Positions 6,058 through 12,330 of a stretch of 13,460 nt of DNA are shown here, in pieces. The stretch spans positions 1 through 13,460 of the forward strand of contig CAAEKI010000113.1 of NCBI GenBank assembly GCA_900756495.1, in the 5' to 3' direction. The position numbers and the translations under genes were made by a program. Under the pieces are notes generated by a model. That model was not told the DNA's origin. It searched no databases and worked only from the letters and a program-made list of their open reading frames with translations. This DNA comes from an uncultured Oscillospiraceae bacterium (lineage in GTDB: Bacteria > Bacillota > Clostridia > Oscillospirales > Oscillospiraceae). Positions within the stretch are counted from its first letter, which is position 1. Each line of letters starts with the position of its first letter.

Positions 6058-6926
6058 GCGTTCTCTTCCTCTATCTTTTCATAGACTTCGTATTCGTCCC
6101 AGATCTTTTCCAGGGCCTCGAATGTGGAGGAGAGATCCTCATTCTTTCTGCGTCCTACCGCCACAATCAGGGCGTTGATCAAAGACAGCGGAGCTACAAG
6201 AGAATCTACAAAAGAGGCCATATCACTTTTGGCCAGCAGATTGTGGTCCGCAATAGCGGCCAGCGGCGAGGCTTCGCTGTCAGTGACGGCCACCACTGTC
6301 GCCCCCCTGCTGCGTGCATACTGCATCGCCTTCACCGTCCGGCGGGAGTAGCGCGGAAAGCTCACACCAATAATCACATCGCCGGGACCGATGCGGAAAA
6401 TCTGTTCAAAAACTTCGCTGACCGACGTACTGTGAATCAGTACCACATTTTCAAAGATCAGATTAAAGTAAAACCCCAGAAAGCTGGTGATAGCGCTGGC
6501 CGATCGGATACCCAGGATATAGATGCGCCGTGCCCCAACAATGGCGTCTGCCGCACGCTCAAAGCCGGTACGATCAGCCTCCTCCATCGTCAGGCGGATC
6601 TTTTCAATGTCAGACTGCATGACCATAGAGAGCACATCCTGATCGCCAATTCGGTCGTTGGATACTTCGATGCGCTGGACCGAAGTCAGCTTGCTGCGGA
6701 TCATCTCCTGTAGCGCCTTCTGCATGGCGGGATACCCGTCATACCCCAGCTCGGCGGCAAACCGGACCACCGTGGACTCACTGACGTTTACCGTCTTGCC
6801 AAGCTTGCTGGCCGTCATAAATGCGGCCTTGTCATAAGACTCCAAGATAAAGTTTGCGATCAGCTTCTGCCCCTTGGAAAAGGTAGGCATGCTGGTCTGA
6901 ATTACGGACAGGATATCTCTGGACAT
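6054..6926 (-). CDS. MurR/RpiR family transcriptional regulator
   Basis: The 290-residue protein has an amino-terminal HTH_6 DNA-binding domain (about 1-77; recognition region TASKLGKTVNVSESTVVRF, 38-56) and a carboxyl-terminal SIS sugar-isomerase-like domain (about 120-255; LGIRSASAITSFL and GVSFPRYSRRT). Regulators of this family usually sense phosphosugars or related metabolites. The ATG chosen has AGGAGG eight bases upstream. A GTG further upstream at 6983 would coincide with the predicted transcription start and is rejected. The gene leads the flavoprotein-cmk-plsC-ispH/S1 operon. Two inverted repeats in front of it, one spanning the -10 box, suggest autoregulation. No sugar gene lies next to it, so the ligand is unknown. 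Confidence 0.92.
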   Translation of the reverse strand: MSRDILSVIQTSMPTFSKGQKLIANFILESYDKAAFMTASKLGKTVNVSESTVVRFAAELGYDGYPAMQKALQEMIRSKLTSVQRIEVSNDRIGDQDVLSMVMQSDIEKIRLTMEEADRTGFERAADAIVGARRIYILGIRSASAITSFLGFYFNLIFENVVLIHSTSVSEVFEQIFRIGPGDVIIGVSFPRYSRRTVKAMQYARSRGATVVAVTDSEASPLAAIADHNLLAKSDMASFVDSLVAPLSLINALIVAVGRRKNEDLSSTFEALEKIWDEYEVYEKIEEENA

Positions 6927-6982
6927 ATTGGCAACCTCCTGCTGCTGCGCCCCCGTCCTTGGGATGCAAGTAAAATCATACA

Positions 6983-6999
6983 CCCGATATGATAACGGG
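6983..6999. promoter_or_regulatory. Near-palindrome over the -10 box of the rpiR-type gene (candidate operator)
   Basis: The 17-base element CCCGTTATCATATCGGG (minus strand) has seven of eight complementary pairs about its centre at 6991 and completely contains the -10 hexamer. Binding by a dimer here would block RNA polymerase. The obvious candidate is the encoded RpiR-type protein itself. That link is inference. Confidence 0.5.
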
Positions 7000-7017
7000 A
7001 ATCGCCGGGAAAAGCAA
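6989..7017 (-). promoter_or_regulatory. Promoter of the rpiR-type regulator operon
   Basis: The minus strand shows -35 TTGCTT (7012-7017, 3 of 6 to consensus), a 17-base spacer and -10 TATCAT (6989-6994, 5 of 6). The predicted transcript starts near 6982 and carries a leader of about 55 bases. The -35 lies in a small inverted repeat (7010-7015 with 7020-7025). It is a moderate match that gains weight from its position and the operator-like repeats. Confidence 0.5.
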
Positions 7018-7023
7018 TAGCTT

Positions 7024-7052
7024 TTTGCAAGAAAACCATCCTTTCTTGCAAA
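7024..7052. repeat. Perfect inverted repeat upstream of the rpiR-type promoter
   Basis: Two 11-base arms, TTTGCAAGAAA and TTTCTTGCAAA, are separated by 7 bases and centred at 7038, just upstream of the -35 box. It begins about 20 bases after the rluB stop codon, so it could form a hairpin in the rluB transcript. No U tract follows on either strand, which argues against an ordinary intrinsic terminator and leaves a regulator binding site as the simpler reading. Confidence 0.6.
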
Positions 7053-7071
7053 GTTGCCGGAAGCGCTCCTT

Positions 7072-7782
7072 CTATTCCAGAGTCAAACAACGGATTTCCT
7101 CTGCTGTGAGCCGGCGCCATTGTCCCGGACGCAAACCGCCCAAGGTAATTGCCCCCTCTCTCACCCGTTTTAGACGCAGCACCTCCAACCCGGCAGCAGC
7201 GCACATACGGCGTATCTGCCGGTTTTTCCCCTCGTGGATAATTACCGACAGAAGCGCTCTCTTTTTTTCTCCCCTCTTCAGCACACGAATGACTGCCGGC
7301 GCCAGGCGCATACCGTCCAAAAATATGGGCCCATTCAGAACGGGCAGCGCCTCTTCCAGGTCCCCTCTTACTGTCACCAGATATTCCTTTTCTACCTCGC
7401 TGCCCGGATGAAGAAGCTTATGGGTAAGCGCCCCATCATCCGTCATCAGCAGAAGTCCCTCTGAGTCCAGATCCAGCCGCCCTACCGGCCATACCCGGGC
7501 GCCGCAGTCGGCCGTCAGATCGGCCACGGTCCTTCTTCCCTTCTCATCAGAGAGTGTGGTCACATATCCCCGCGGCTTGTACAGCATAAGATAGGTTCGG
7601 CTCCCCGCGTATCCCACAGGAGTTCCATCCACGGCGATCTCGTCCTGTTCAGGGTCTGCCTTATCTCCCACTCCTGCAGGCCGCCCGTTTACCGTAATCC
7701 GCCCCTCCATGAGCATTTTTTCAACGGCACGGCGAGAGGCCACACCACAGGAAGACAAGATCTTCTGCAGACGTTCTTCCAT
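7072..7782 (-). CDS. rluB: 23S rRNA pseudouridine synthase (RluB/RsuA family)
   Basis: The 236-residue protein isomerises uridine to pseudouridine in ribosomal RNA. The amino-terminal S4 RNA-binding domain is at about 1-60 (RLQKILSSCGVASRRAVEKM). The catalytic domain follows with the GRLD motif at 101-104, Asp104 being the catalytic aspartate, then LLMTDDG, and the RluB/RsuA-type motif EGKNRQIRRM at 184-193. The length fits RluB/RsuA rather than the larger RluC/D class. B. subtilis RluB modifies 23S rRNA helix 89, but the exact site here cannot be read from sequence. The ATG follows GAGGTGAT. The gene lies after the carboxypeptidase gene, as in the B. subtilis scpA-scpB-dacB-rluB region, although spmA and spmB are absent between them. 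Confidence 0.92.
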   Translation of the reverse strand: MEERLQKILSSCGVASRRAVEKMLMEGRITVNGRPAGVGDKADPEQDEIAVDGTPVGYAGSRTYLMLYKPRGYVTTLSDEKGRRTVADLTADCGARVWPVGRLDLDSEGLLLMTDDGALTHKLLHPGSEVEKEYLVTVRGDLEEALPVLNGPIFLDGMRLAPAVIRVLKRGEKKRALLSVIIHEGKNRQIRRMCAAAGLEVLRLKRVREGAITLGGLRPGQWRRLTAEEIRCLTLE

Positions 7783-7810
7783 TGGACGATATCACCTCGT
7801 TATGTAGGAT

Positions 7811-7833
7811 AGGCCGCCGGTATTCGGCGGCCT
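7811..7833 (-). other. GC-rich hairpin between the carboxypeptidase gene and rluB
   Basis: A perfect 9-bp stem (7811-7819 with 7825-7833) carries a 5-base loop. The minus-strand transcript continues without a U run, so it does not look like a full intrinsic terminator. It may slow polymerase, protect the 3' end of the upstream message, or set the ratio of the two genes. Confidence 0.6.
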
Positions 7834-7854
7834 TCAAAGGGTAGTCAGAGCGCA

Positions 7855-8994
7855 CTACTGTCGGATGACAAGAGAGGTCAGGGGCTCCCGATGGAAAAGA
7901 AGCTCCATCAGCCGGTGCACCAGCCCATCGCCTCCTGCTCTGTCATCCGCCACCGAGTCGGCGTAGACCAGGTAAGCTGCACCAATGGGCTCCTCCCCCA
8001 GGTAATAGGTCATAGCCCCGGCAATTGCGCCCTCTTTTAAAGGCGCTGAAGTCTGCTCGGGCAAAGTCATCTTTACCTTCACCCGCTCATCGGCGGCAAG
8101 CGGATAGAAGACGTCCCGGTCCGTGCGTACCGTTACAAAGGAGCGCAGGCTCCCCTCCACAGGAATGGCCGTCACCTCCCGCCCCTCCAGGGCCAGAACA
8201 CAAGACGGATAGTTTTCAAAGCCGTAGTCAAACAGCGCAGCGTGATCCTGCCAGTCATTGGGATCATTGAGGGTAACGGCAATGAGCCTCTGCCCATCCC
8301 TCTGGGCACAGGACACCAGCGTACGTCCGGCCTTGTCTGTGTACCCCGTCTTCATTCCCACACAGCCCTCATATCTCCACAGAAGCTTGTTGTGATTGCT
8401 GAGGGTACGCCCGGCTAATGTGATGGACTTTGTACCCACAATTGTCTCTAAGTCCTGGTTTTCCATCACTACCCGGGCCAATTGGGCCATATCCGCAGCG
8501 GTGGAGTAGTGCTGATCATCGTTAAGCCCATTGGGGTTTGCAAAATGTGTATTTTTCATCCCCAGCTCGCCGGCCTTTTCATTCATCCAATCCACAAAGG
8601 TATCCACGTCTCCGGCGCAGGCTCCCGCAATAGCTACGGCGGCATCATTTCCAGAGGCGAGAAGCAGGCCATAGAGCAGTTCCTTCAGCGTCAGCTGCTC
8701 CCCTGCCCGCAGATACATAGACGAACCTTCGATGCCCGTCCACTCGGGTCGAATTTCAATCGGACGATCCAGATCTGAGGCGGACTCCACTGCCACCAGG
8801 GCGGTCATCAGCTTGGTAATGCTTGCAATGAGCCGCCGTTCGTGGGCATTTTGTTCATAGAGCACCCGTCCGGAGGCCGCATCAATCAGAATGGCCGAAG
8901 ACGCCGAAGTGGCCGGAGCGGCCGCCTGTACCCGAAGGGGCAGAACAGAGCAGCAGAGAAAAATGGCCGCACAGGCCGCAGCAAAACGCTTCAA
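7855..8994 (-). CDS. D-alanyl-D-alanine carboxypeptidase (DacB/DacF type, peptidase S11)
   Basis: This 379-residue penicillin-binding protein removes the terminal D-alanine from peptidoglycan stem peptides outside the membrane. A signal peptide covers about residues 1-24 (basic start, hydrophobic core, Ala-rich cleavage region). Catalytic motifs are SITK (Ser58, Lys61), SGN (114-116) and KTG (215-217). The PBP5-type carboxyl-terminal domain covers roughly 265-355, and the last 20 or so residues could form an amphipathic membrane anchor. Translation must start at the TTG (8994), because an in-frame TAG is directly upstream; GAGGTGAT is correctly spaced. The start lies at the foot of a 10-bp hairpin. 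The place next to gerW and rluB suits a spore-cortex role like B. subtilis DacB, but a vegetative role is equally possible. Confidence 0.93.
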   Translation of the reverse strand: MKRFAAACAAIFLCCSVLPLRVQAAAPATSASSAILIDAASGRVLYEQNAHERRLIASITKLMTALVAVESASDLDRPIEIRPEWTGIEGSSMYLRAGEQLTLKELLYGLLLASGNDAAVAIAGACAGDVDTFVDWMNEKAGELGMKNTHFANPNGLNDDQHYSTAADMAQLARVVMENQDLETIVGTKSITLAGRTLSNHNKLLWRYEGCVGMKTGYTDKAGRTLVSCAQRDGQRLIAVTLNDPNDWQDHAALFDYGFENYPSCVLALEGREVTAIPVEGSLRSFVTVRTDRDVFYPLAADERVKVKMTLPEQTSAPLKEGAIAGAMTYYLGEEPIGAAYLVYADSVADDRAGGDGLVHRLMELLFHREPLTSLVIRQ

Positions 8995-9029
8995 CTAGCA
9001 TCACCTCAAATACATGCGATGATGCTAGT
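8994..9029 (-). promoter_or_regulatory. Hairpin overlapping the carboxypeptidase gene's ribosome binding site and start
   Basis: Perfect 10-base arms ACTAGCATCA (9020-9029) and TGATGCTAGT (8994-9003) enclose a 16-base loop. In the mRNA the GAGG of the Shine-Dalgarno sequence is at the end of the loop, its TGAT continues into the stem, and the last stem base is the T of the TTG start. The structure could limit translation, or the same inverted repeat could be a DNA operator. No U tract follows, so it is not a typical terminator of gerW. Confidence 0.6.
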
Positions 9030-9065
9030 ATGAAGCACAGCGCCGGTTTTCATCCCCGGTATCAA

Positions 9066-9482
9066 TCAAAAATCCTGTTTTTCCTTTTTCTCCTGCTGCT
9101 GTTTCTCTATAAAGCCGGTTACCTTATCAATGACCTCAGGAACCATCTCAACCACTCGGTCTACCGTGCTGCCGGCAGGCTGAGCAACAGGCAGAAGCTT
9201 GACAGAGTCCCCCTTGACAATGAGGAAGGCCACAGGAATGATATTAATCCCTGCGCCGCTGCCGCCGCCGAAGGAGTTGTCGGCCTCGGGCTTTTGGTTC
9301 TTGGTGGTAAAGTCGCTGCCGCCGGAGGCAAACCCCATACTTACCTTAGAGATGGGAATCAGAGTAACTCCCTCCGCATGAATGGGTTCTCCCACAATAG
9401 TATTGACATCCACCATCTCCCGCAGCTTTTGCATCGTTGTGGACATCAGATCACCGATGGGATGCTTCTTCTCATTTTCCAT
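9066..9482 (-). CDS. gerW: GerW family sporulation protein (YtfJ)
   Basis: This 138-residue protein has the GerW/YtfJ pattern: an amino-terminal amphipathic region, VGEPIHAEGVTLIPISKVSMGFASGG, a glycine-rich block (FGGGSGAGI) and INIIPVAFLIVKGDSVKLL, then a charged Lys/Gln-rich tail. In B. subtilis GerW is a spore protein needed for normal germination in L-alanine. The ATG two bases after the DUF2953 stop is preferred; a TTG two codons earlier (9488) overlaps that stop and is the alternative. The pair DUF2953-GerW matches B. subtilis ytfI-ytfJ. A gap of 71 bases, with the hairpin near its end, separates it from the carboxypeptidase gene. It is the clearest sign that the organism makes spores, although some non-spore-formers also keep the gene. 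Confidence 0.9.
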   Translation of the reverse strand: MENEKKHPIGDLMSTTMQKLREMVDVNTIVGEPIHAEGVTLIPISKVSMGFASGGSDFTTKNQKPEADNSFGGGSGAGINIIPVAFLIVKGDSVKLLPVAQPAGSTVDRVVEMVPEVIDKVTGFIEKQQQEKKEKQDF

Positions 9483-9484
9483 GA

Positions 9485-10156
9485 TCAAACCGCCTCTTTC
9501 TGTTCACTGTTTGTCTGTTCCTGGTCGGATTTCTTGCCGGACCGGTGCTCTCTGACCATCCAGATCAGCAGCCGGACCGCAATACCAATTCCCTTCGCCA
9601 GCGGCAGCGGGAGTACTGCGCAGAAGTAGTCTACCCGTGTTGCCGGCAAATTAAAATCCACAGCAGTACGAATCCGCCGGTCACCTACGCTCAAATAATG
9701 TTCTGCCAATGACCAAAGCGCCCCGATTCCCGCGTTGCCCCAGCCAAAGAGCATCGCTGCCGCCGCTGGATCTTCCCCCCCGAAGGTCACATCCAGCCAC
9801 AGCCTGTCCAGTGGGATTTTTCTTCCGCGGGTAAACTCCTCCAGCGCTTTCAAAACAAGCTTTAGGAGTTTCTTGCGCCGCGCTTTCTTATCTGTGGGTT
9901 CACTGGGTTCTGAAGACTTTTTCCTATGTTTTTTTGCCTTCTTCTCCGCCTTTTTGCGCTCTCGCTCCCGCTTTTGTTCCTCCGTCTCCCGGCGCAGCAG
10001 GGCAAAGCGAAGCGGACCGACCCGCAGCTGAATCAAAAGTCCCGGTTCCTTGTACTCAAAGGTAAATCGCAGCGGGAACAGAGTGAGCAGCACCACCAGC
10101 GCCGCAATGACCAGTACCACAACCAGCAGAACCATCAAAATGATCCGCAGGATCAT
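9485..10156 (-). CDS. DUF2953 domain-containing membrane protein (YtfI-like)
   Basis: The function is unknown. The 223-residue protein begins with one strong transmembrane segment (about residues 3-25), then a short beta-like part (RFTFEYKEPGLLIQLRVGPLRF), a highly charged Lys/Arg/Glu segment at about 55-100, and the DUF2953 core near the carboxyl end (LWLDVTFGGEDPAAAAMLFGWGNA, continuing to FNLPATRVDYF). The ATG overlaps the scpB stop as ATGA; the open frame continues upstream, but that part lies in scpB in another frame and is rejected. Adjacency to gerW reproduces the ytfI-ytfJ pair of B. subtilis, where both are linked to sporulation. A membrane role beside GerW is inference. Confidence 0.85.
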   Translation of the reverse strand: MILRIILMVLLVVVLVIAALVVLLTLFPLRFTFEYKEPGLLIQLRVGPLRFALLRRETEEQKRERERKKAEKKAKKHRKKSSEPSEPTDKKARRKKLLKLVLKALEEFTRGRKIPLDRLWLDVTFGGEDPAAAAMLFGWGNAGIGALWSLAEHYLSVGDRRIRTAVDFNLPATRVDYFCAVLPLPLAKGIGIAVRLLIWMVREHRSGKKSDQEQTNSEQKEAV

Positions 10157-10779
10157 TGGGGCACCGCCCCCTCCTCCTGCGCAGATCCGGCTTCCGCAGT
10201 CCCTTCCCGGGCGCGAAGCCGCTCTAGATTGGCCTGCATCTCCAGGGTAATCTGACCGTCCTCTGGCGAGGAATTCGGCAGCTCCGGCAGTTCCTCCAGG
10301 CTGGACAGCCCAAAAGACCTTAGGAAAGTCTGGGTCGTGCGGTATAGTATGGGCCGTCCCGGCACTGCCAGACGCCCACACTCTTCAATAAGCTCCCGCT
10401 CCAGTAAGAGCCCCACAGTATAGGAGCTGTCTACACCGCGCACTTGGTCCACATAAGCCCGGGTAGTAGGCTGATAGTAGGCAATGATGGCCAGTACCTC
10501 CAGCGCAGGCTGGGACAGCTTGGCCGGCCTGCGGCTTTCAAAGGCCTTTCGGATAAGCTCGGCATACTCCGGCGCCGAACAGAGCTGATAACTGTTCTCC
10601 AATCTGATCAGCCGAATACCCCGGCGCTCATAACTGTAGTAGTCGGCCAGCCTCTGGCACACTGCTTCGGCGGCGGCTCTGTCGATCTCCAGCGTCAAGC
10701 ACAGCCGTTCTACCCCTACCGGCTCCCCTGCTGCAAAGAGAATTCCCTCAATAGCCAATTCAATTTCCTTGAGCTCCAT
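10153..10779 (-). CDS. scpB: Segregation and condensation protein B
   Basis: ScpB is the small winged-helix subunit that binds ScpA and, with the SMC ATPase, forms the bacterial condensin that organises and separates chromosomes. The 208-residue protein shows the family pattern: LKEIELAIEGILFAAGEPV at the start, YELIRKAFE-like helices, then the conserved KLSQPALEVLAIIAYYQPTTRAYVDQVRGVDS (about 91-122), and GRPILYRTTQTFLRSFGL (about 145-162). AGGAG precedes the ATG by seven bases. It follows scpA by 15 bases, and the DUF2953 start overlaps its stop. The carboxyl tail after about 175 is acidic and likely disordered. Confidence 0.94.
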   Translation of the reverse strand: MELKEIELAIEGILFAAGEPVGVERLCLTLEIDRAAAEAVCQRLADYYSYERRGIRLIRLENSYQLCSAPEYAELIRKAFESRRPAKLSQPALEVLAIIAYYQPTTRAYVDQVRGVDSSYTVGLLLERELIEECGRLAVPGRPILYRTTQTFLRSFGLSSLEELPELPNSSPEDGQITLEMQANLERLRAREGTAEAGSAQEEGAVPQ

Positions 10780-10794
10780 GATGTAGCTCCTCTC

Positions 10795-11565
10795 TTAATA
10801 GGCGTCGGTAGAGATCTCAACCTCACCCTCCCCGCCTTCGCCGGTACAGGTAACGGTACAGTCAGATTCGGTACCCGCCAGGCGCAGCCGCTTGGCCCTG
10901 CAAAGCTCCAGCACCGCAATAAAGGTGGCCACAATTTCAGAACGGCTTCTGTTCCCGTGAAAGAGGGCCCGAAACCTGGTTACCCCGAAACGGATCAGTC
11001 TCTGCAGAATCTCAGAGGCCTTGTCGCCCACCGGATAGGGCTCCCGGCCGACAATCCCTTCAAAAGCCGCCATCGGAGGCGGCAGCCGGTTATCCGTACG
11101 CTCCAAAACTGCCAACATGGCCCGGCGCAGATCCTCCGGTCTATGAACATAACGGTAGGCCCGATGGACCGGAATATGCTCCGGCACCTTGGTGATATAG
11201 TCCCGGCCAATGCCGTACCGCTGATCAAGGACAGGAACGACGGTCTTGATTTTTACAAAATTTTCGTGCCGCTGGTGCTCCTCCAGGGATGCAATGAGCT
11301 GTTCCATCTCGCTGAGAACCTCTTCATCCCCAACTGACAGCAGCATTCGCGTTTTAATATATACCAGATGGGCTGCCATGGTGACAAATTCACTGGCGAC
11401 CTCCAGATCCAACTTCTTGCGCTTGTCCATCCACGCCATATATTGATCCAGAATGAGGGAGATCTGAATATCCTTGATCTCCATCTTATTCTTGCTCAGC
11501 AGGCTCAGAATCAGATCAAGGGGGCCGTTAAAATCCTCCAAATCTTCCGTTTTGGCCTTAACCAC
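10795..11565 (-). CDS. scpA: Segregation and condensation protein A (kleisin)
   Basis: ScpA is the kleisin that bridges the two SMC heads and holds ScpB in the condensin complex. With the GTG start shown it has 256 residues; it carries the ScpA signature DFNGPLDLILSLL near residue 11, then KMEIKDIQISLILDQYM and VASEFVTMAAHLVYIKTRMLL. The carboxyl-terminal winged helix is around 180-240 (RSRSEIVATFIAVLELCRAKRL). The start is uncertain. The GTG has no good Shine-Dalgarno sequence, and the in-frame codons before it read IETPIFHLEKVVKAK, which looks like genuine ScpA sequence, yet no ATG, GTG or TTG occurs between it and the upstream in-frame stop. scpB follows by 15 bases. Confidence 0.93.
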   Translation of the reverse strand: MVKAKTEDLEDFNGPLDLILSLLSKNKMEIKDIQISLILDQYMAWMDKRKKLDLEVASEFVTMAAHLVYIKTRMLLSVGDEEVLSEMEQLIASLEEHQRHENFVKIKTVVPVLDQRYGIGRDYITKVPEHIPVHRAYRYVHRPEDLRRAMLAVLERTDNRLPPPMAAFEGIVGREPYPVGDKASEILQRLIRFGVTRFRALFHGNRSRSEIVATFIAVLELCRAKRLRLAGTESDCTVTCTGEGGEGEVEISTDAY

Positions 11566-11596
11566 CTTTTCCAGATGAAAAATCGGCGTCTCGATA

Positions 11597-12316
11597 TCAG
11601 CTCACCCCAAACAAATACATGATATAGGACACATCCTGATAGAGCAGTACGCCATCCAGCGGAAAGCCGGTGATTGCACAAAGGCCCCGAAGAACCCCTA
11701 CAATCAAAAAGGACAGAGGCCTCCGAAATACGCCCAAAAAGGTCAGAAGAATCACTGCAATCATCACAAAGCGCTCATATTTCAGAATGGTATAATAAAG
11801 CTTGTCAGGCAGGAAGGAGAAGAAGATCTTGGAGCCGTCCAGCGGTGAAATGGGAATCAGGTTGAATAATCCCATACCCACGCTGAGCAGGGCTACATTG
11901 CACAGAAAGCAGAGAACCACCAGCCAAACAGGATGGAACGGCGCAAAATGAAAGATGAGCGAAGAGAGCGCCAGAGCCGCAAGGGCCATCAAAAAATTCG
12001 AGGCGGGACCCGCCAGCGCGGTAAGGGCCATACCCCGCTTTGGATTCTTAAAGTTGCGCATGTCCACTGGCACTGGCTTAGCCCAGCCAACCCTGGCCAC
12101 CAGCATCATGATAAGACCGGCGACATCAATGTGTCTGATGGGATTGAGTGTCAGCCGCCCGCACAGCTTTGCGGTGGGATCCCCCAGGCGGTAGGCCACA
12201 GCGCCATGACAGAGCTCGTGAACTGTAAAGCACAGCAGTGTTGCAGCTACACTGACCACCAGCCCCAACAGCCCCCACCAATCCATATTAACCACAAAAT
12301 TCTGAATCGAACCCAA
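11597..12316 (-). CDS. Site-2 protease family protein (peptidase M50)
   Basis: This polytopic intramembrane zinc metalloprotease has the zinc-binding HELCH motif (His33, Glu34, His37) in its first membrane segment and the second metal ligand in NLIPISPLDGSKI (Asp160). Conserved LNPIRHID and AGPASNF are at about 57-64 and 102-108. The 239-residue size fits the compact bacterial class without a PDZ domain. The TTG start at 12316 has AAAAGGAG eight bases upstream. The open frame reaches to 12442, but that part overlaps the phosphatase gene; an ATG at 12286 is a second choice. The substrate is unknown. Location just before scpA is common in Clostridia. Its gene starts 14 bases after the phosphatase stop. 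Confidence 0.9.
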   Translation of the reverse strand: MGSIQNFVVNMDWWGLLGLVVSVAATLLCFTVHELCHGAVAYRLGDPTAKLCGRLTLNPIRHIDVAGLIMMLVARVGWAKPVPVDMRNFKNPKRGMALTALAGPASNFLMALAALALSSLIFHFAPFHPVWLVVLCFLCNVALLSVGMGLFNLIPISPLDGSKIFFSFLPDKLYYTILKYERFVMIAVILLTFLGVFRRPLSFLIVGVLRGLCAITGFPLDGVLLYQDVSYIMYLFGVS

Positions 12317-12330
12317 AATCAGGTCTCCTT

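Noticed and set aside
5509..6084. 191-codon open frame on the plus strand
   Set aside because: It is the shadow of the flavoprotein gene, whose FAD motifs are intact on the minus strand.
7811..7833. Full intrinsic terminator between the carboxypeptidase gene and rluB
   Set aside because: The stem is strong, but there is no U run after it on either strand, so it is listed only as a hairpin.
10157..10381. Longer amino terminus for the DUF2953 protein
   Set aside because: The added 75 residues are a frame-shifted reading of scpB, low in complexity. The ATG overlapping the scpB stop leads straight into a transmembrane segment.
10444..11337. 297-codon open frame on the plus strand
   Set aside because: It is antisense to scpA and scpB, whose protein families are unmistakable. 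The plus-strand translation has no family features.
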